In this document: in pieces, positions 30,220 through 39,355 of the stretch
Position numbering within the stretch: position 1 is the stretch's first letter
Layout of the letters: every line of letters begins with the position of its first letter
Source of the DNA: Planktothrix serta PCC 8927
Lineage (GTDB): Bacteria > Cyanobacteriota > Cyanobacteriia > Cyanobacteriales > Microcoleaceae
Reading direction: 5' to 3'
Assembly (NCBI RefSeq): GCF_900010725.2
Contig: NZ_LR734844.1
Span: 193,995-257,994, forward strand
DNA length: 64,000 nt
Position numbers and translations under genes: made by a program
Notes under the pieces: model-generated
What the model saw: only the letters and a program-made list of their open reading frames with translations
Told to the model about the DNA's origin: nothing
Database searches by the model: none

Positions 30220-30240
30220 GAACCCTGCCTGTGGCGGGTT
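30220..30240 (-). terminator. Hairpin after the cheW-like gene
   Basis: AACCC and GGGTT arms with an inner CC/GG pair overlap the stop codon region of the CheW gene. No T-run follows. It could attenuate read-through into pilJ; the remaining spacer to pilJ (to 29954) shows nothing else recognisable. Confidence 0.35.
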
Positions 30241-30766
30241 AGGTTGCCCAGCGAGCCGATCGCAAAATTGCCACTTGGTCTAGGAGTCGCAGATATTGTT
30301 CACCTGCATTTCCCAGTTGCCACTCTCCTTTAATAAAAGGAGCCATACTATCATTGACTTGAGTGGGCATTTGCATTTTATCAGGGTCAAGCCATGCCAT
30401 GTCATTGAGGGCATCAACTGCTAACCCTAATATAATGTCTTGGTCTTCGACTGCAATTACATGGATCTCGGTTCGGTCTGTGTTCAGAGGAGTTGAATCT
30501 CCTAAAAATTGACCTAAATCAGCTACCCAAATCACTCGACCTCGGAGGTTGAAGGTTCCGAGTAATAGCGGGGAAACATTGGGAATCGGAGTCATGCGGT
30601 CTGGGGACTGAAATAGCACCTCTCGAATTCCAATCGCGGGAAGGGCAAATTCATTCCCTGAAGGCACGAAAAACCGCAAATGGGGCTCGCCTTCGGGGGT
30701 TTCCAACTCTTGAAATTCTGGACTGTCTGTTCCTGGCCCGGTTAAAAAATCAGGATTTCCCACCAT
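30239..30766 (-). CDS. pilI: CheW-like adaptor (PilI/HmpC-like)
   Basis: A 175-aa scaffold protein linking the MCP to the CheA kinase. The CheW SH3-like fold is recognisable in FFVPSGNEFALPAIGIREVL, the NVSPLLLGTFNLRGRVIWVADL signature (about 75-97), and DIILGLAVDAL. It lies 13 nt after the CheY gene, so co-translation is likely. Confidence 0.92.
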   Translation of the reverse strand: MVGNPDFLTGPGTDSPEFQELETPEGEPHLRFFVPSGNEFALPAIGIREVLFQSPDRMTPIPNVSPLLLGTFNLRGRVIWVADLGQFLGDSTPLNTDRTEIHVIAVEDQDIILGLAVDALNDMAWLDPDKMQMPTQVNDSMAPFIKGEWQLGNAGEQYLRLLDQVAILRSARWAT

Positions 30767-30779
30767 AGTTGTTTTTCAC

Positions 30780-31145
30780 CTACCCTCTAAGCAATTGTTT
30801 AACAGTTCCGACTAATTCTGTGGGCTGAAAGGGTTTAGCAATATAAGCATCTGCTCCTTGTTTCATCCCCCAGTAGCGATCAAATTCTTCCCCTTTAGAA
30901 GAACACATAACGATGGCAATCTTTCGGGTCTTAGGATCGGATTTAAGGCGACGACAGAGTTCATAGCCATTCATCCGAGGCATAACAATATCTAGCACCA
31001 TTAAATCGGGGCAGTTTTTTTGCACTTGTTCCAAAGCTTCTACACCATCACTAGCGACACTAACTTGTAAGCCACTATCTTTGAGAAGATTACAAATCAT
31101 CTCCCTTTGGGTGACGCTATCTTCCACGACCATAACTTTATTCAT
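30780..31145 (-). CDS. pilH: CheY-like response regulator (PilH/HmpB-like)
   Basis: A single receiver domain of 121 aa when started at the ATG at 31145 (MNKVMVVEDSVTQREM), which is the family length; the frame extends to 31238 without conserved sequence. The phospho-acceptor Asp is in DLMVLDIVMPRMNGYEL (about residue 52), the acidic pair is ED near residues 8-9, and the Lys is in AYIAKPFQP (about 102). It has no output domain, so it should act by protein contact, controlling pilus direction or positioning as in other Pil-Chp systems. Confidence 0.92.
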   Translation of the reverse strand: MNKVMVVEDSVTQREMICNLLKDSGLQVSVASDGVEALEQVQKNCPDLMVLDIVMPRMNGYELCRRLKSDPKTRKIAIVMCSSKGEEFDRYWGMKQGADAYIAKPFQPTELVGTVKQLLRG

Positions 31146-31395
31146 ACTGTCTGGCAGATTTTTTAGGTTAACGGGACGCAACTCCCCCAGGGAGAGGGAT
31201 AAAACTGAAAAGGGCGGATCGGCGGAATGATTGTGCATCTGCTCGTTCGGTGATGTCTTCAGTTGTCAATCCCATCGGTATGGTCATGATCACTCAGTTT
31301 TTTTAACATATTGTTTGATTTCAAGTATAGTTCCTGACTCATAAACCCATAGAGTCAGTTTGCTGGTGTTCTCTTAACAACGCTAACGACTTTAT

Positions 31396-31401
31396 ATTAT
31401 A
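31396..31401 (-). promoter_or_regulatory. Possible -10 element upstream of pilH
   Basis: On the minus strand TATAAT reads at 31401-31396 in the 347-nt gap between pilG and pilH. There is no clear -35 box. If real, pilH-pilL could be transcribed independently of pilG. The rest of the gap shows no gene. Confidence 0.3.
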
Positions 31402-31492
31402 CAAATCTTTGACGGCTAGGATTTATCGAGCCTCTGTTTTTTTTCTGGAGGTTGTTGTCTGAGTTATTTCCCCTATAGAATTCGGGGGAATG

Positions 31493-32731
31493 TCAAAGGG
31501 TTTCTAACTCACTCATGAATTCATCTTCTAAATCTCTTTCTATAGAAGCATTCAGAGTTTTTCCCGGCCCTATATAGGTTTCGACTAAGGTTAATAACTC
31601 TCCATCTCCAAAGGGTTTAGTTAAGTAATTTGTAGCTCGAACCATTCGAGCTTTAAGGCGATCAATAAATCCATCAATTCCCGTTAACATCACAATCGGA
31701 GTTTGACGAAAAGCGGTAGAATTTCGTAACATAGCGCAGATTTCATAACCATTTAATTCGGGCATAGCAATATCACAAAGAATTAAATCGGGTTTAAGTT
31801 GAAAGACTAAACTCAATGCTTTTAAAGGATTACCAATAGCGGTGGCTTCATAGCCCTGTTCTTTTAAAATGATTTCAACCGTTTGCCGAATCACCAGATC
31901 ATCATCAATACACACAATTCGAGGAGTGCGATTCCGATCTATGAAGGGTTCGGGGACGTTTAAGGTATTTTCAGGATAGGGAGCTAATAGTTGTACCAAT
32001 CCCTGTTGGACATAAGGATAAATCACTTTTTTGGTCACGACGACAATATCTCGATGTAAATAACGGGCAATTTGACGAATCGAGGTTTTGCCATCGGCCC
32101 AACGATTGAGGGTTTCAAACACTTGGGGCTGTACTGCTTTTTGTAATTTTGATTGATCAGGAATCAAGGGACATTGATTCGGCGAGGTAATATGGGGATG
32201 GAATTTCTTCCATTCCTGAACTTGTTTGAAAATATTAGCTAATAACGGGCTAATTTCTAAGGTAGTTAACTGGGGGGCTAAACCTGATCCCATTTCAAAA
32301 ATAAACGCCCCTTGATGTAAACTCAGCAGATCAAATAGAGTTTCCTGAACCATACAATGAACAATACTGCGAGCTAAGGCTGGGGTAATAACTTGATTTT
32401 CTAGTAATACCCATAAATACCCATACTCTGGAGCATTGACCGAAGCGATAAACGGAACTTCTAACTCAGCGAGAATGGTTTCAGCTTTATAGCGCCGTAA
32501 ATAATCGTGTAATCTCCTGAGATTACCTTCGCTTTGACCCGCATAGATAATCCGACCATTCCAAGAGAACACTAACCAACATTGTCCAGTTAAACGGCTG
32601 GGATGGCGTTCCATTTCAGTCGTCACCTGGGATGAACTGTAAGCTTCTACCATGAGTTCTCCAGTCCTCTGGCCAAGCTCAATCAGTTGCAAAATACTGC
32701 GAATATCAATTTCGTTTAAAGAGCCTTGCAT
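31493..32731 (-). CDS. pilG: PatA-type response regulator (PilG/HmpA-like)
   Basis: A 412-aa protein with an N-terminal PATAN domain (MQGSLNEIDIRSILQLIELGQRTGELMVEA) and a middle region ending in a helix-turn-helix-like segment (about 205-250). The C-terminal receiver has the acidic pair CIDDD, Asp in LILCDIAMPELNGYEI and Lys in NYLTKPFGD. It is the first gene of the chemotaxis operon. PatA-type regulators in cyanobacteria modulate phototactic direction or hormogonium motility. The region just upstream (32732-32944) is open but shows no family resemblance, so I treat it as leader. Confidence 0.92.
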   Translation of the reverse strand: MQGSLNEIDIRSILQLIELGQRTGELMVEAYSSSQVTTEMERHPSRLTGQCWLVFSWNGRIIYAGQSEGNLRRLHDYLRRYKAETILAELEVPFIASVNAPEYGYLWVLLENQVITPALARSIVHCMVQETLFDLLSLHQGAFIFEMGSGLAPQLTTLEISPLLANIFKQVQEWKKFHPHITSPNQCPLIPDQSKLQKAVQPQVFETLNRWADGKTSIRQIARYLHRDIVVVTKKVIYPYVQQGLVQLLAPYPENTLNVPEPFIDRNRTPRIVCIDDDLVIRQTVEIILKEQGYEATAIGNPLKALSLVFQLKPDLILCDIAMPELNGYEICAMLRNSTAFRQTPIVMLTGIDGFIDRLKARMVRATNYLTKPFGDGELLTLVETYIGPGKTLNASIERDLEDEFMSELETL

Positions 32732-33076
32732 TTAGCAAGTTGCCTCCTGCAAATCGGTTTCAGTTGATGTACATCCTCTCATTCCCCCGAACCTTTCCCC
32801 CATTGCGATCATGAAATCAAGGCTTTCCTTATATTCTAGGAGAGACAGCCACTTCTGCACCGGATATTTAGCGATTAAGGGTTGACAGAATTTAAGGGAG
32901 CAATTTTTCAAGAATCCCATCTCCTTCAGGGGTGGGAATGTCAAAGTGGGCTAGACTTTTTTTAACCCTCAAGGTGCAGTGTTCATGGATTAACTGTTAA
33001 CGGCTACTCCCAGAAGGTTTTATGATTAAGACAGCGAACAAATAGTGCTTGAACACCTCAAGAGGATAAAGGGCCG
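32732..33076. promoter_or_regulatory. Divergent promoter region pilG / hmpF
   Basis: A 345-nt spacer between divergent motility genes. On the plus strand a TATGAT -10-like hexamer at 33021-33026 lies about 50 nt before hmpF; no clear -35 box is seen. The pair could share a regulator (inference from the common function). Confidence 0.4.
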
Positions 33077-34819
33077 ATGCTCTATTTAGCGGAAGTACAA
33101 AAGCAGAGTAGCAAATTTGGTCTCGGTGGCGGTAGGACTGAACTGAAGCTATTGGCTTGTCAGCGAGGTGAAAACAATTGGAGTGCTGTCTCAGGAGATG
33201 AGATCATCCTTGCTGAGGATGCGAACAACTTTAAGGATGGAACCTTAGTATTAGTGGATCTGAATACGGGTAAACAGGTACAGCGTATTCAAGAAGCTGC
33301 ACGGCAACTCGTGGGGATTCTCCAAGATTTTTCTCGGTTGCAAGAAAAGTTTAAAACCCAACAAGAAGAAATTGAACAGTGGAAAGAGTCGTTGACTTAC
33401 CAAAGTCAGGAATTAAATCGCCGCGAAATGGAGATGGAAGCCCGACGAGAACAGATGGAACAACTGGAGGAAGAATTAGAACGACTCGAACAGCAACGTC
33501 AAGAAATTGATCGCTCTAGGGAGGACAGTAGCCGTCTGCGTTCTGAAATTGACCAAGCTCGTCAAGATATTGAAACCACTCGCCAACAGTTACAAGATCA
33601 ACGAAAACAACTTGAAGAACAACAGGCTCAGTTACAGGCCACTCCCTCTTTGAGTTCTGAACAGTCAGAACGTCTTCAGAGCTTGCTCAATCAACTGTCT
33701 AATCCGGTTTCGATTTCACCCTTACAAACCCAACTCCATCAGTCCTTAGAACGAGTTACGAGTGCTCAGAGTTGGCTGGAACAATATCAGCAACGGTTGC
33801 AAGCACAACGTTCGGAGGCTGAACAACTTCAACAAACTCTCGACAATACCACCCCGACCCTTAAACAACAATGGCAGCAATGGCAGCAAGCTCAGGATGC
33901 TTTGATCCAAAACCGTTCTGAGTTGGCCTCCCAACAACAATTACTGCAAACGAAACAGGACTACGCCCAAACCTTACAAACACTCATCCAAAACCGTCAA
34001 ACTTTATTAGAACAGTTACAAGAATTAGCCTCTCGTCAATCTGAGGATGATCCCGTCGCCGTGAGCGTGAAAGTGGATGTTCAAGCGTTGGAGGCCATGC
34101 CCTTAGATCAATTACAAGCGGAAGTCCACAAATTGCAACAGGAGTGGGATCGGTGGTCTGGTTTTGTTAAAGAACAAGAGGAGGAATTAAGATACAAGCT
34201 CGAAGATATTGGGGAACTTCAAGAAAAACTCAAATCAGCAAATGATGCAGACCGAGAGAGTTTACAGACGGAATTAAGCGATGAACAAGATGCCTATCAA
34301 ATGCTGAATGAAACCTTGGTCGGTCAGCGGCGCACTCTGAAAGAACGGGAGGAACATAAAACCCAATATCAAACGGTCTTACTCCGTCGTCAAGGTCTAT
34401 CTCCGGCTACCGCCGGAGGTGCGGTTGATTTCAAATCGGTGATTGCTAATTTGGAAACTCAACAACGGGAACAACAACAGCAACTCCAAACCTTGGAAAC
34501 GGAACTCCAACAATTGCGCTCTAGCTTGGATCAAAAGCAAACGGAGGTGAATGGTCAAGTTCAACAACAAGAACAAACCCGCCAACAGTTAGAAACTCAA
34601 GATCAAAGTTGGATCGAACAGCAACGAAGGGTGGCGGAACTGGGAGGACGAATCAGTTTGTATCAGGAAATGTTACAACCGATTCAAGATTCCTGGAATC
34701 AAGTTCGGCAACATTTGGATCAAACAACGGCCGAACTGAATCAATTGCTGGAAATGTCTAATGCTCAAACCCAAGCAACAAGTCAGTTACGGCAAGTTTT
34801 ATCAGTAATCAGTAATTAG
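33077..34819 (+). CDS. hmpF: Pilus motility taxis protein HmpF
   Basis: A 580-aa protein of filamentous cyanobacteria needed for phototactic, pilus-driven motility and associated with the Hmp system. The N-terminal globular part (MLYLAEVQKQ, ELKLLACQRGENNWSAV, to about residue 85) is the family signature. The remainder is almost all coiled coil, rich in Gln and Glu with heptad Leu (about 90-570). It is divergent from the chemotaxis operon, which supports the shared role. Its last five residues (SVISN) are encoded by TCAGTAA heptamers. Confidence 0.85.
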   Translation: MLYLAEVQKQSSKFGLGGGRTELKLLACQRGENNWSAVSGDEIILAEDANNFKDGTLVLVDLNTGKQVQRIQEAARQLVGILQDFSRLQEKFKTQQEEIEQWKESLTYQSQELNRREMEMEARREQMEQLEEELERLEQQRQEIDRSREDSSRLRSEIDQARQDIETTRQQLQDQRKQLEEQQAQLQATPSLSSEQSERLQSLLNQLSNPVSISPLQTQLHQSLERVTSAQSWLEQYQQRLQAQRSEAEQLQQTLDNTTPTLKQQWQQWQQAQDALIQNRSELASQQQLLQTKQDYAQTLQTLIQNRQTLLEQLQELASRQSEDDPVAVSVKVDVQALEAMPLDQLQAEVHKLQQEWDRWSGFVKEQEEELRYKLEDIGELQEKLKSANDADRESLQTELSDEQDAYQMLNETLVGQRRTLKEREEHKTQYQTVLLRRQGLSPATAGGAVDFKSVIANLETQQREQQQQLQTLETELQQLRSSLDQKQTEVNGQVQQQEQTRQQLETQDQSWIEQQRRVAELGGRISLYQEMLQPIQDSWNQVRQHLDQTTAELNQLLEMSNAQTQATSQLRQVLSVISN

Positions 34820-34947
34820 TAATCAGTAATCAGTGTAAGAGATAACTGATCAACAGGAAACAGTTCACAAACTCCGACTTAATCAACAGATTAGTATTTA
34901 TTCTTTACTGATCACTGATTACTGATAACTGATAACTGATTACTGAT
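34797..34947. repeat. Heptameric repeats in inverted arrangement, hmpF / Crp convergent spacer
   Basis: TCAGTAA units run from the end of hmpF, and TTACTGA/TGATAAC units lead into the end of the convergent crp-family gene. The two halves are inverted relative to each other and could form a cruciform or hairpin. Confidence 0.85.
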
Positions 34948-35711
34948 TATTCCTCCTCAAAGCCTGTATCTTCTTCTTCTAAGTCAAGGGTTTTGTTGGG
35001 GTCTTCGGATTCAATGGGGATACAAATTAAGTTATCGTCTTGAGTATAAACTAATCCTTGTTGACGGAGTTTTCCCATTAGACGGGTTACGGTGACTCGT
35101 GTGGAACCGATGGCACTACCAATTTGAGAATGAGTTAATGACCAAGGTAAACGATAACCTTTAAATCCATCATCCCCATTACCACTGGCATAATATTCCC
35201 CATATTCTTCAATCAGTAGGGTCAAGAATCCTAGGAGTCGGTCAATAGTACGACGTTGACCCAAGGTGCTTAACCAGAGTAATTTTCGTTGATGTTGATA
35301 CCGAAAGGCATCCAGAACTTCCCGACGAAAATGGGGCCAATTATCTAAATCATGCCAATACATCCATAACACGGTGGTATCGTCGGCGTGACTATAGGCT
35401 TGCAGGCTAAAGGGAGACTGGGCAACGAGTTCAAAAGGTTGACCAGCACCGACAAAACCTAAAAAGGCTTCATCTAAATTGCGATTCCGGGGTTTGGCAT
35501 TAGGTTTACCCTTGGCGTATTCCAGTTGAGCACTGCCCACTAATCGCACTGCACCCCGTTGGACTAAATACAGTAATCCTGGACGAGCCGGAATTCGCTC
35601 ATCTTTACTGAAACTTCGACAACGGTAATGTTCCTGCGCCCAATCTGTAATCCGTTGCCAGGTTAGAAACGGTCGATTGGAATCGGCTGTGATCGAAGAT
35701 GACTGCATCAT
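34947..35711 (-). CDS. Crp/Fnr-family transcriptional regulator
   Basis: A 254-aa DNA-binding regulator. A cyclic-nucleotide-like beta-barrel (about 35-125), a long dimerisation helix (HFRREVLDAFRYQHQRKLLWLSTLGQRRTIDRLLGFL) and a winged helix-turn-helix (LTHSQIGSAIGSTRVTVTRLMGKLRQQGL, about 190-220) are visible. The ARPGLLYLVQRGAVRL stretch is like cyanobacterial NtcA-related regulators, but the barrel lacks the typical cAMP-binding RxxS pocket, so the effector is unknown. The tail is acidic (LDLEEEDTGFEEE). Confidence 0.85.
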   Translation of the reverse strand: MMQSSSITADSNRPFLTWQRITDWAQEHYRCRSFSKDERIPARPGLLYLVQRGAVRLVGSAQLEYAKGKPNAKPRNRNLDEAFLGFVGAGQPFELVAQSPFSLQAYSHADDTTVLWMYWHDLDNWPHFRREVLDAFRYQHQRKLLWLSTLGQRRTIDRLLGFLTLLIEEYGEYYASGNGDDGFKGYRLPWSLTHSQIGSAIGSTRVTVTRLMGKLRQQGLVYTQDDNLICIPIESEDPNKTLDLEEEDTGFEEE

Positions 35712-35961
35712 GAGATCTGGTAATTAAAAAATTGTTAATCAGAGTAAAAGTCAGAAGAGAGGCTGATCTACCCCCAAATTAGTCGGGTTTTGAATGGGTT
35801 CACAGAATTGACGGTCTATTCCCAAAGGTGTATTTTATACTTGAGACACAGGGATTTTAGATCTTTTAACCAATGTAACAAAAAACACATCCATTTTGAG
35901 AAGGATGACGAACCATTTTCGGGAATTTTGCCCAAAAAATTCTTGACCCGTTTCTACAGGG

Positions 35962-36819
35962 TTGGCTGCAATAGCTGAGATTTACACAAGTTTGGGGGGA
36001 AGTCCAATAGTTACGCCCGCTTTGGCAAAACGGTTAGGGATACAACTGAGACAAAGTTTACATTCCCAAGGGATTGATACGGTTGATTCTCAGGAAATTC
36101 TCGTAAATCGAATTAAACATCCGACACAGGTAATATACGGATCGGCGATCGCACTGAAATCGGCTTCCCAGTTGCATCAATCGACCTTTGAACTTGCTGA
36201 AGTGATCCTGACTAACTTCAGAAGTCTTCATTTAGGGGATTTTACCTTCGAGCTTCTCCCGTCGGGAATGCTTCAGTTTGTGTTAACGGATCAGGGAATG
36301 GCGAATTGGTTAGAAGAAATAATTTGCTACCCTTGGAAAAATACTCCGATTCAGGATTTGGCTATTTCACCAGAACGATTTAGAATTCAATATACTCATG
36401 CCCGATGTTGTTCTTTATTGCGTTTAGCCCATCGAGATCATCTCATTACTTTAATAGAATCTGATTTAATCTCTTTATTACCTTTAAAAAGGGATCGGAT
36501 TTCTGCTGCGATTCCCTGGTTAACAGTCAAGGGAAAATTACAATTTATTGAACGCTGTGAATATCAACTTTTAACCCAATTTGTGAACATTGTAGATGTT
36601 CTTTTTTCATCATCTGATTCTTCCTCATGGGAAAAGCTTGCAGAGCAATTAAGTCAAAATTTTCAATTATTTTATTGTCAATGTCGCATTTGGGGAGAGG
36701 TGAAACAAAATACCCCAGAATTAGCTCAAGCTAGACTGGGTTTAGTTTTAATTACACAAATACTTCTCCAAATTTTATTAGAAGAAAAATTGGGAATTAT
36801 GGCTCCTGTAGAATTATAA
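35962..36819 (+). CDS. DALR anticodon-binding domain protein (orphan ArgRS C-terminus-like)
   Basis: A 285-aa protein resembling the tRNA-binding C-terminal domain of arginyl-tRNA synthetase without the catalytic domain. Seen: IQYTHARCCSLLRLAH (ArgRS-like YAHAR motif, about 130-145) and LAQARLGLVLITQILLQILLEEKLGIMAP at the end. There are no HIGH or KMSKS motifs. Translation appears to start at a TTG (35962), since no in-frame ATG precedes the conserved part; the start is therefore uncertain. Function unknown: possible tRNA-binding accessory factor. It is divergent from the Crp regulator and lies 81 nt upstream of cinA. Confidence 0.72.
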   Translation: MAAIAEIYTSLGGSPIVTPALAKRLGIQLRQSLHSQGIDTVDSQEILVNRIKHPTQVIYGSAIALKSASQLHQSTFELAEVILTNFRSLHLGDFTFELLPSGMLQFVLTDQGMANWLEEIICYPWKNTPIQDLAISPERFRIQYTHARCCSLLRLAHRDHLITLIESDLISLLPLKRDRISAAIPWLTVKGKLQFIERCEYQLLTQFVNIVDVLFSSSDSSSWEKLAEQLSQNFQLFYCQCRIWGEVKQNTPELAQARLGLVLITQILLQILLEEKLGIMAPVEL

Positions 36820-36900
36820 TCCTTTCAGTTTATTTTGCTTTAATTTGATAAAGCTGTTAGAATCAAACAATTAATTGATTATCTATTTTCTGTTGATCTC

Positions 36901-38151
36901 ATGGTTGCTGAAATTATTTGTGTCGGTACAGAACTGCTTTTAGGGGATATTCTCAATAGTAATGCTCAGTTTTTGGGGCAACAATTGGCTCAATTGGGAA
37001 TTCCTCATTATTATCAAAGTGTTGTCGGAGATAACCCCGAACGTCTTAAAAAAGTGATTGCGATCGCATCTGAACGCTCTCAATTATTGATTTTTACGGG
37101 AGGTTTGGGGCCAACTCCTGATGATTTAACCGTGGAAACAATCGCAGATTTTTTTGGAGTTTCCCTAATCGAAAAACCAGAAATTATTGAAGATATTAAT
37201 CAAAAATTTAGTCAACGGGGACGGGTGATGTCTGCGAGTAATCGCAAACAAGCATTAATTCCTGAAGGGGCAGAAATTCTGACTAATTTAACGGGAACTG
37301 CACCGGGAATTATTTGGAAACCCAGGGGAGATCAACTGACTATTTTAACCTTTCCCGGTGTTCCGGCGGAATTGTATCAAATGTGGTCAGATGTGGCAAT
37401 TCCCTATCTTAAAAATAACGGTTGGTGTCAAGGAATTATTCAAAGTCGAACCTTAAAGTTTTGGGGGATAGCAGAATCAACTTTAGCAGAAAAAGTTGCC
37501 CCTTTTTTAGAGATGAAAAATCCCACTGTTGCTCCCTATGCTAATCATGGAGAGGTGAAATTAAGAATTTCTGCCCGAGCAGATTCTCAAGAACTCGCTC
37601 AAAAATTAATTATTCCCGTGGAAACCCAACTGCGAGAAATTGCGGGACTCGATTGTTATGGGGCGGATGATGAAACCTTAGCCTCAGTATTAGGATATTT
37701 ATTACTCAAAAATAATTCTACATTGAGTGTGGCAGAATCCTGTACAGGGGGAGGATTAGGACAACTGCTGACCGACATTCCTGGGAGTTCTGAATATTTC
37801 CTCGGTGGTGTGATTGCTTATGATAATACCGTGAAAGCCTCTGTGCTAGGGGTCAACCTTGATGATTTAGCAGAATTTGGGGCTGTTAGTGCAATTGTCG
37901 CCCAACAAATGGCCCTGGGGGTAAAAACTTTATTAAAGACGACTTGGGGTTTAAGTATTACAGGGATTGCGGGGCCAGGAGGAGGGACAGCCACAAAACC
38001 CGTCGGACTGGTTTATATCGGTTTAGCGACAGCCAACGGTCAGGTTGAAAGTCTGGAATGTCGTTTTGGCCAAACCCGGAGTCGGGACTGGATACGCCGG
38101 GGGAGTGCCAGTAGTGCCCTTGACCTTCTGCGCCGTCGTCTAAGTTCGTGA
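36901..38151 (+). CDS. cinA: CinA family protein (NMN amidohydrolase / ADP-ribose pyrophosphatase)
   Basis: A 416-aa two-domain protein. The N-terminal MoaB/COG1058 domain has CVGTELLLGDILNSN and FTGGLGPTPDDLT, and the C-terminal CinA amidase has SVAESCTGGGLGQLLTDIPGSSEYFLGGVIAYDN and GIAGPGGGT. In characterised members the parts act in pyridine-nucleotide recycling (ADP-ribose pyrophosphatase and NMN deamidase). The length matches full CinA proteins. Confidence 0.95.
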   Translation: MVAEIICVGTELLLGDILNSNAQFLGQQLAQLGIPHYYQSVVGDNPERLKKVIAIASERSQLLIFTGGLGPTPDDLTVETIADFFGVSLIEKPEIIEDINQKFSQRGRVMSASNRKQALIPEGAEILTNLTGTAPGIIWKPRGDQLTILTFPGVPAELYQMWSDVAIPYLKNNGWCQGIIQSRTLKFWGIAESTLAEKVAPFLEMKNPTVAPYANHGEVKLRISARADSQELAQKLIIPVETQLREIAGLDCYGADDETLASVLGYLLLKNNSTLSVAESCTGGGLGQLLTDIPGSSEYFLGGVIAYDNTVKASVLGVNLDDLAEFGAVSAIVAQQMALGVKTLLKTTWGLSITGIAGPGGGTATKPVGLVYIGLATANGQVESLECRFGQTRSRDWIRRGSASSALDLLRRRLSS

Positions 38152-38729
38152 GCCGGGGAAACCAGTAGAGACGTTGCATGCAACGTCTCTACACAGCCAA
38201 CAGCCAACAGCCAACAGTCAACCGTCAACAGTCAACAGCCAACAGCCAACAATTAATACCCCTTGCGTAAATTTGTAAAGATTTGTTATGATGAAAGTGC
38301 TAAAGTTTAATTTAAAACCTAAGCACAACCTGTAAAAATTGGTAAGATGTAATTAGTGCAGTCTCTCTCAAGTCTTAGTTGAGACAGCCTGTATAACATC
38401 GGTTATCATCATCAAACCCGTTTTAATTCATCCTAAATGCAATTGCTCTAGGAGATGAGTTAAGCCGTTAAATTCTCTAAATTCCTGAGATGGGTCTGAG
38501 GGTGTCGTGTTAGCAAATGCTTAAAATTTCCAAAATTTTTGTTAGGTTTTAAGCGTGCGGTAACATAATAAAATAAAAAATATCTCGGAGATATCTGTTC
38601 AGTATAAAACTTGCTAATCCCTAGCAACGCTGAGTTTTGAGCTATATGCCTAGCTTGGCTAAGAGTTCGGTTGCTGTTAACCTGCGGTCAAGTTGCGTAG
38701 CCAGTTTACAACGAGGAGCCCTTTGTTAA
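38152..38729. other. Long non-coding leader region with palindrome and hairpins
   Basis: This 578-nt region holds a perfect 28-bp palindrome (38165-38192), AGCCAAC/AGTCAAC heptamers (about 38195-38250), a hairpin TCTCAA...TTGAGA (about 38366-38383) and a short palindrome ATATCT-CGG-AGATAT near 38580. The last 150 nt before the 45-aa ORF are GC-richer than the AT-rich part and could be a 5' UTR. No known RNA family is recognised. Confidence 0.5.
38165..38192. repeat. Perfect 28-bp palindromic repeat, copy A
   Basis: The half-site GTAGAGACGTTGCA is followed directly by its exact reverse complement. An identical copy lies at 44976-45003 and a variant at 15437-15464, showing a mobile or selected palindromic repeat family. 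Confidence 0.92.
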
Positions 38730-38867
38730 ATGGAATATATTGATAGAATACTGGAAAAATTAAAAGAATGGGCGCGTGAGCTAATTGATGCCTTATTAGG
38801 CCCTGCGGCTCAACCCGAAGCAGAGCCAATTCCTGTACCAGTAGATGAACCCCGTCGTCGGAGGTAG
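38730..38867 (+). CDS. Small conserved-looking 45-aa protein
   Basis: The ORF begins [18 protein letters not shown] and ends PVDEPRRRR. It has an amphipathic helix (about 1-22), then a Pro/Glu-rich stretch ([15 protein letters not shown]) and four Arg. GAGGAG lies about 12 nt upstream of the ATG. It sits between a long leader and aroQ, 29 nt upstream of the latter, on the same strand. I do not recognise the family; the composition (helix plus charged tail) and spacing argue for a real gene. Confidence 0.55.
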   Translation: MEYIDRILEKLKEWARELIDALLGPAAQPEAEPIPVPVDEPRRRR

Positions 38868-38896
38868 TTGATTTAACGTTCTATAAGGTTACTCTG

Positions 38897-39343
38897 TTGC
38901 TAAGTCTTTTGATATTGCATGGCCCAAATTTGAATTTGTTGGGCCAGCGTGAACCCGAAATTTACGGGAAAACAACGTTAGACGGAATTAATCGAATGCT
39001 GGAGCAAGAAGCTCAGTTGCTTCAGGTCAAAGTCTCGATTATTCAGTCTAACCATGAAGGGGCTTTGGTGGATGCAATACACTCCGCATTCGGGCAACAC
39101 CAAGGCTTATTGATTAATGCTGGAGCGTATACTCACACCAGTATTGCCCTTCGAGATGCCATCGCTGGAGTGGGTATTCCCACCGTTGAGGTACATCTGA
39201 GCAATATTTATCGTCGAGAAGCGTTCCGGCATCATTCTTTGATCGCATCTGTGGCGATTGGGCAAATTAGTGGATTTGGTGCAGAAAGTTACCGTCTAGG
39301 GCTACAGGCTTTAGTTCATTCCTTGAATGGGCAAGACCCCTGA
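38897..39343 (+). CDS. aroQ: Type II 3-dehydroquinate dehydratase
   Basis: A shikimate pathway enzyme converting 3-dehydroquinate to 3-dehydroshikimate. The 148-aa protein has the signature [21 protein letters not shown] with catalytic Tyr, the [12 protein letters not shown] block, and [14 protein letters not shown] and [11 protein letters not shown] blocks typical of type II enzymes. It starts at TTG (38897), which gives the family-like [11 protein letters not shown], with AAGG about 8 nt upstream. Confidence 0.95.
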   Translation: MLSLLILHGPNLNLLGQREPEIYGKTTLDGINRMLEQEAQLLQVKVSIIQSNHEGALVDAIHSAFGQHQGLLINAGAYTHTSIALRDAIAGVGIPTVEVHLSNIYRREAFRHHSLIASVAIGQISGFGAESYRLGLQALVHSLNGQDP

Positions 39344-39355
39344 GCTTATTGTTCC

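Noticed and set aside
26441-32731. pix (blue-light phototaxis) operon
   Set aside because: The MCP lacks the GAF photosensor domains of PixJ; the pil/hmp type fits better, especially with hmpF alongside.
32732-32944. 70-aa open frame just upstream of pilG
   Set aside because: No family resemblance or ribosome-binding site; it lies in the divergent promoter region.
35790-35978. 62-aa plus-strand frame between the crp and DALR genes
   Set aside because: Composition unlike coding sequence and it overlaps the real start of the DALR gene.
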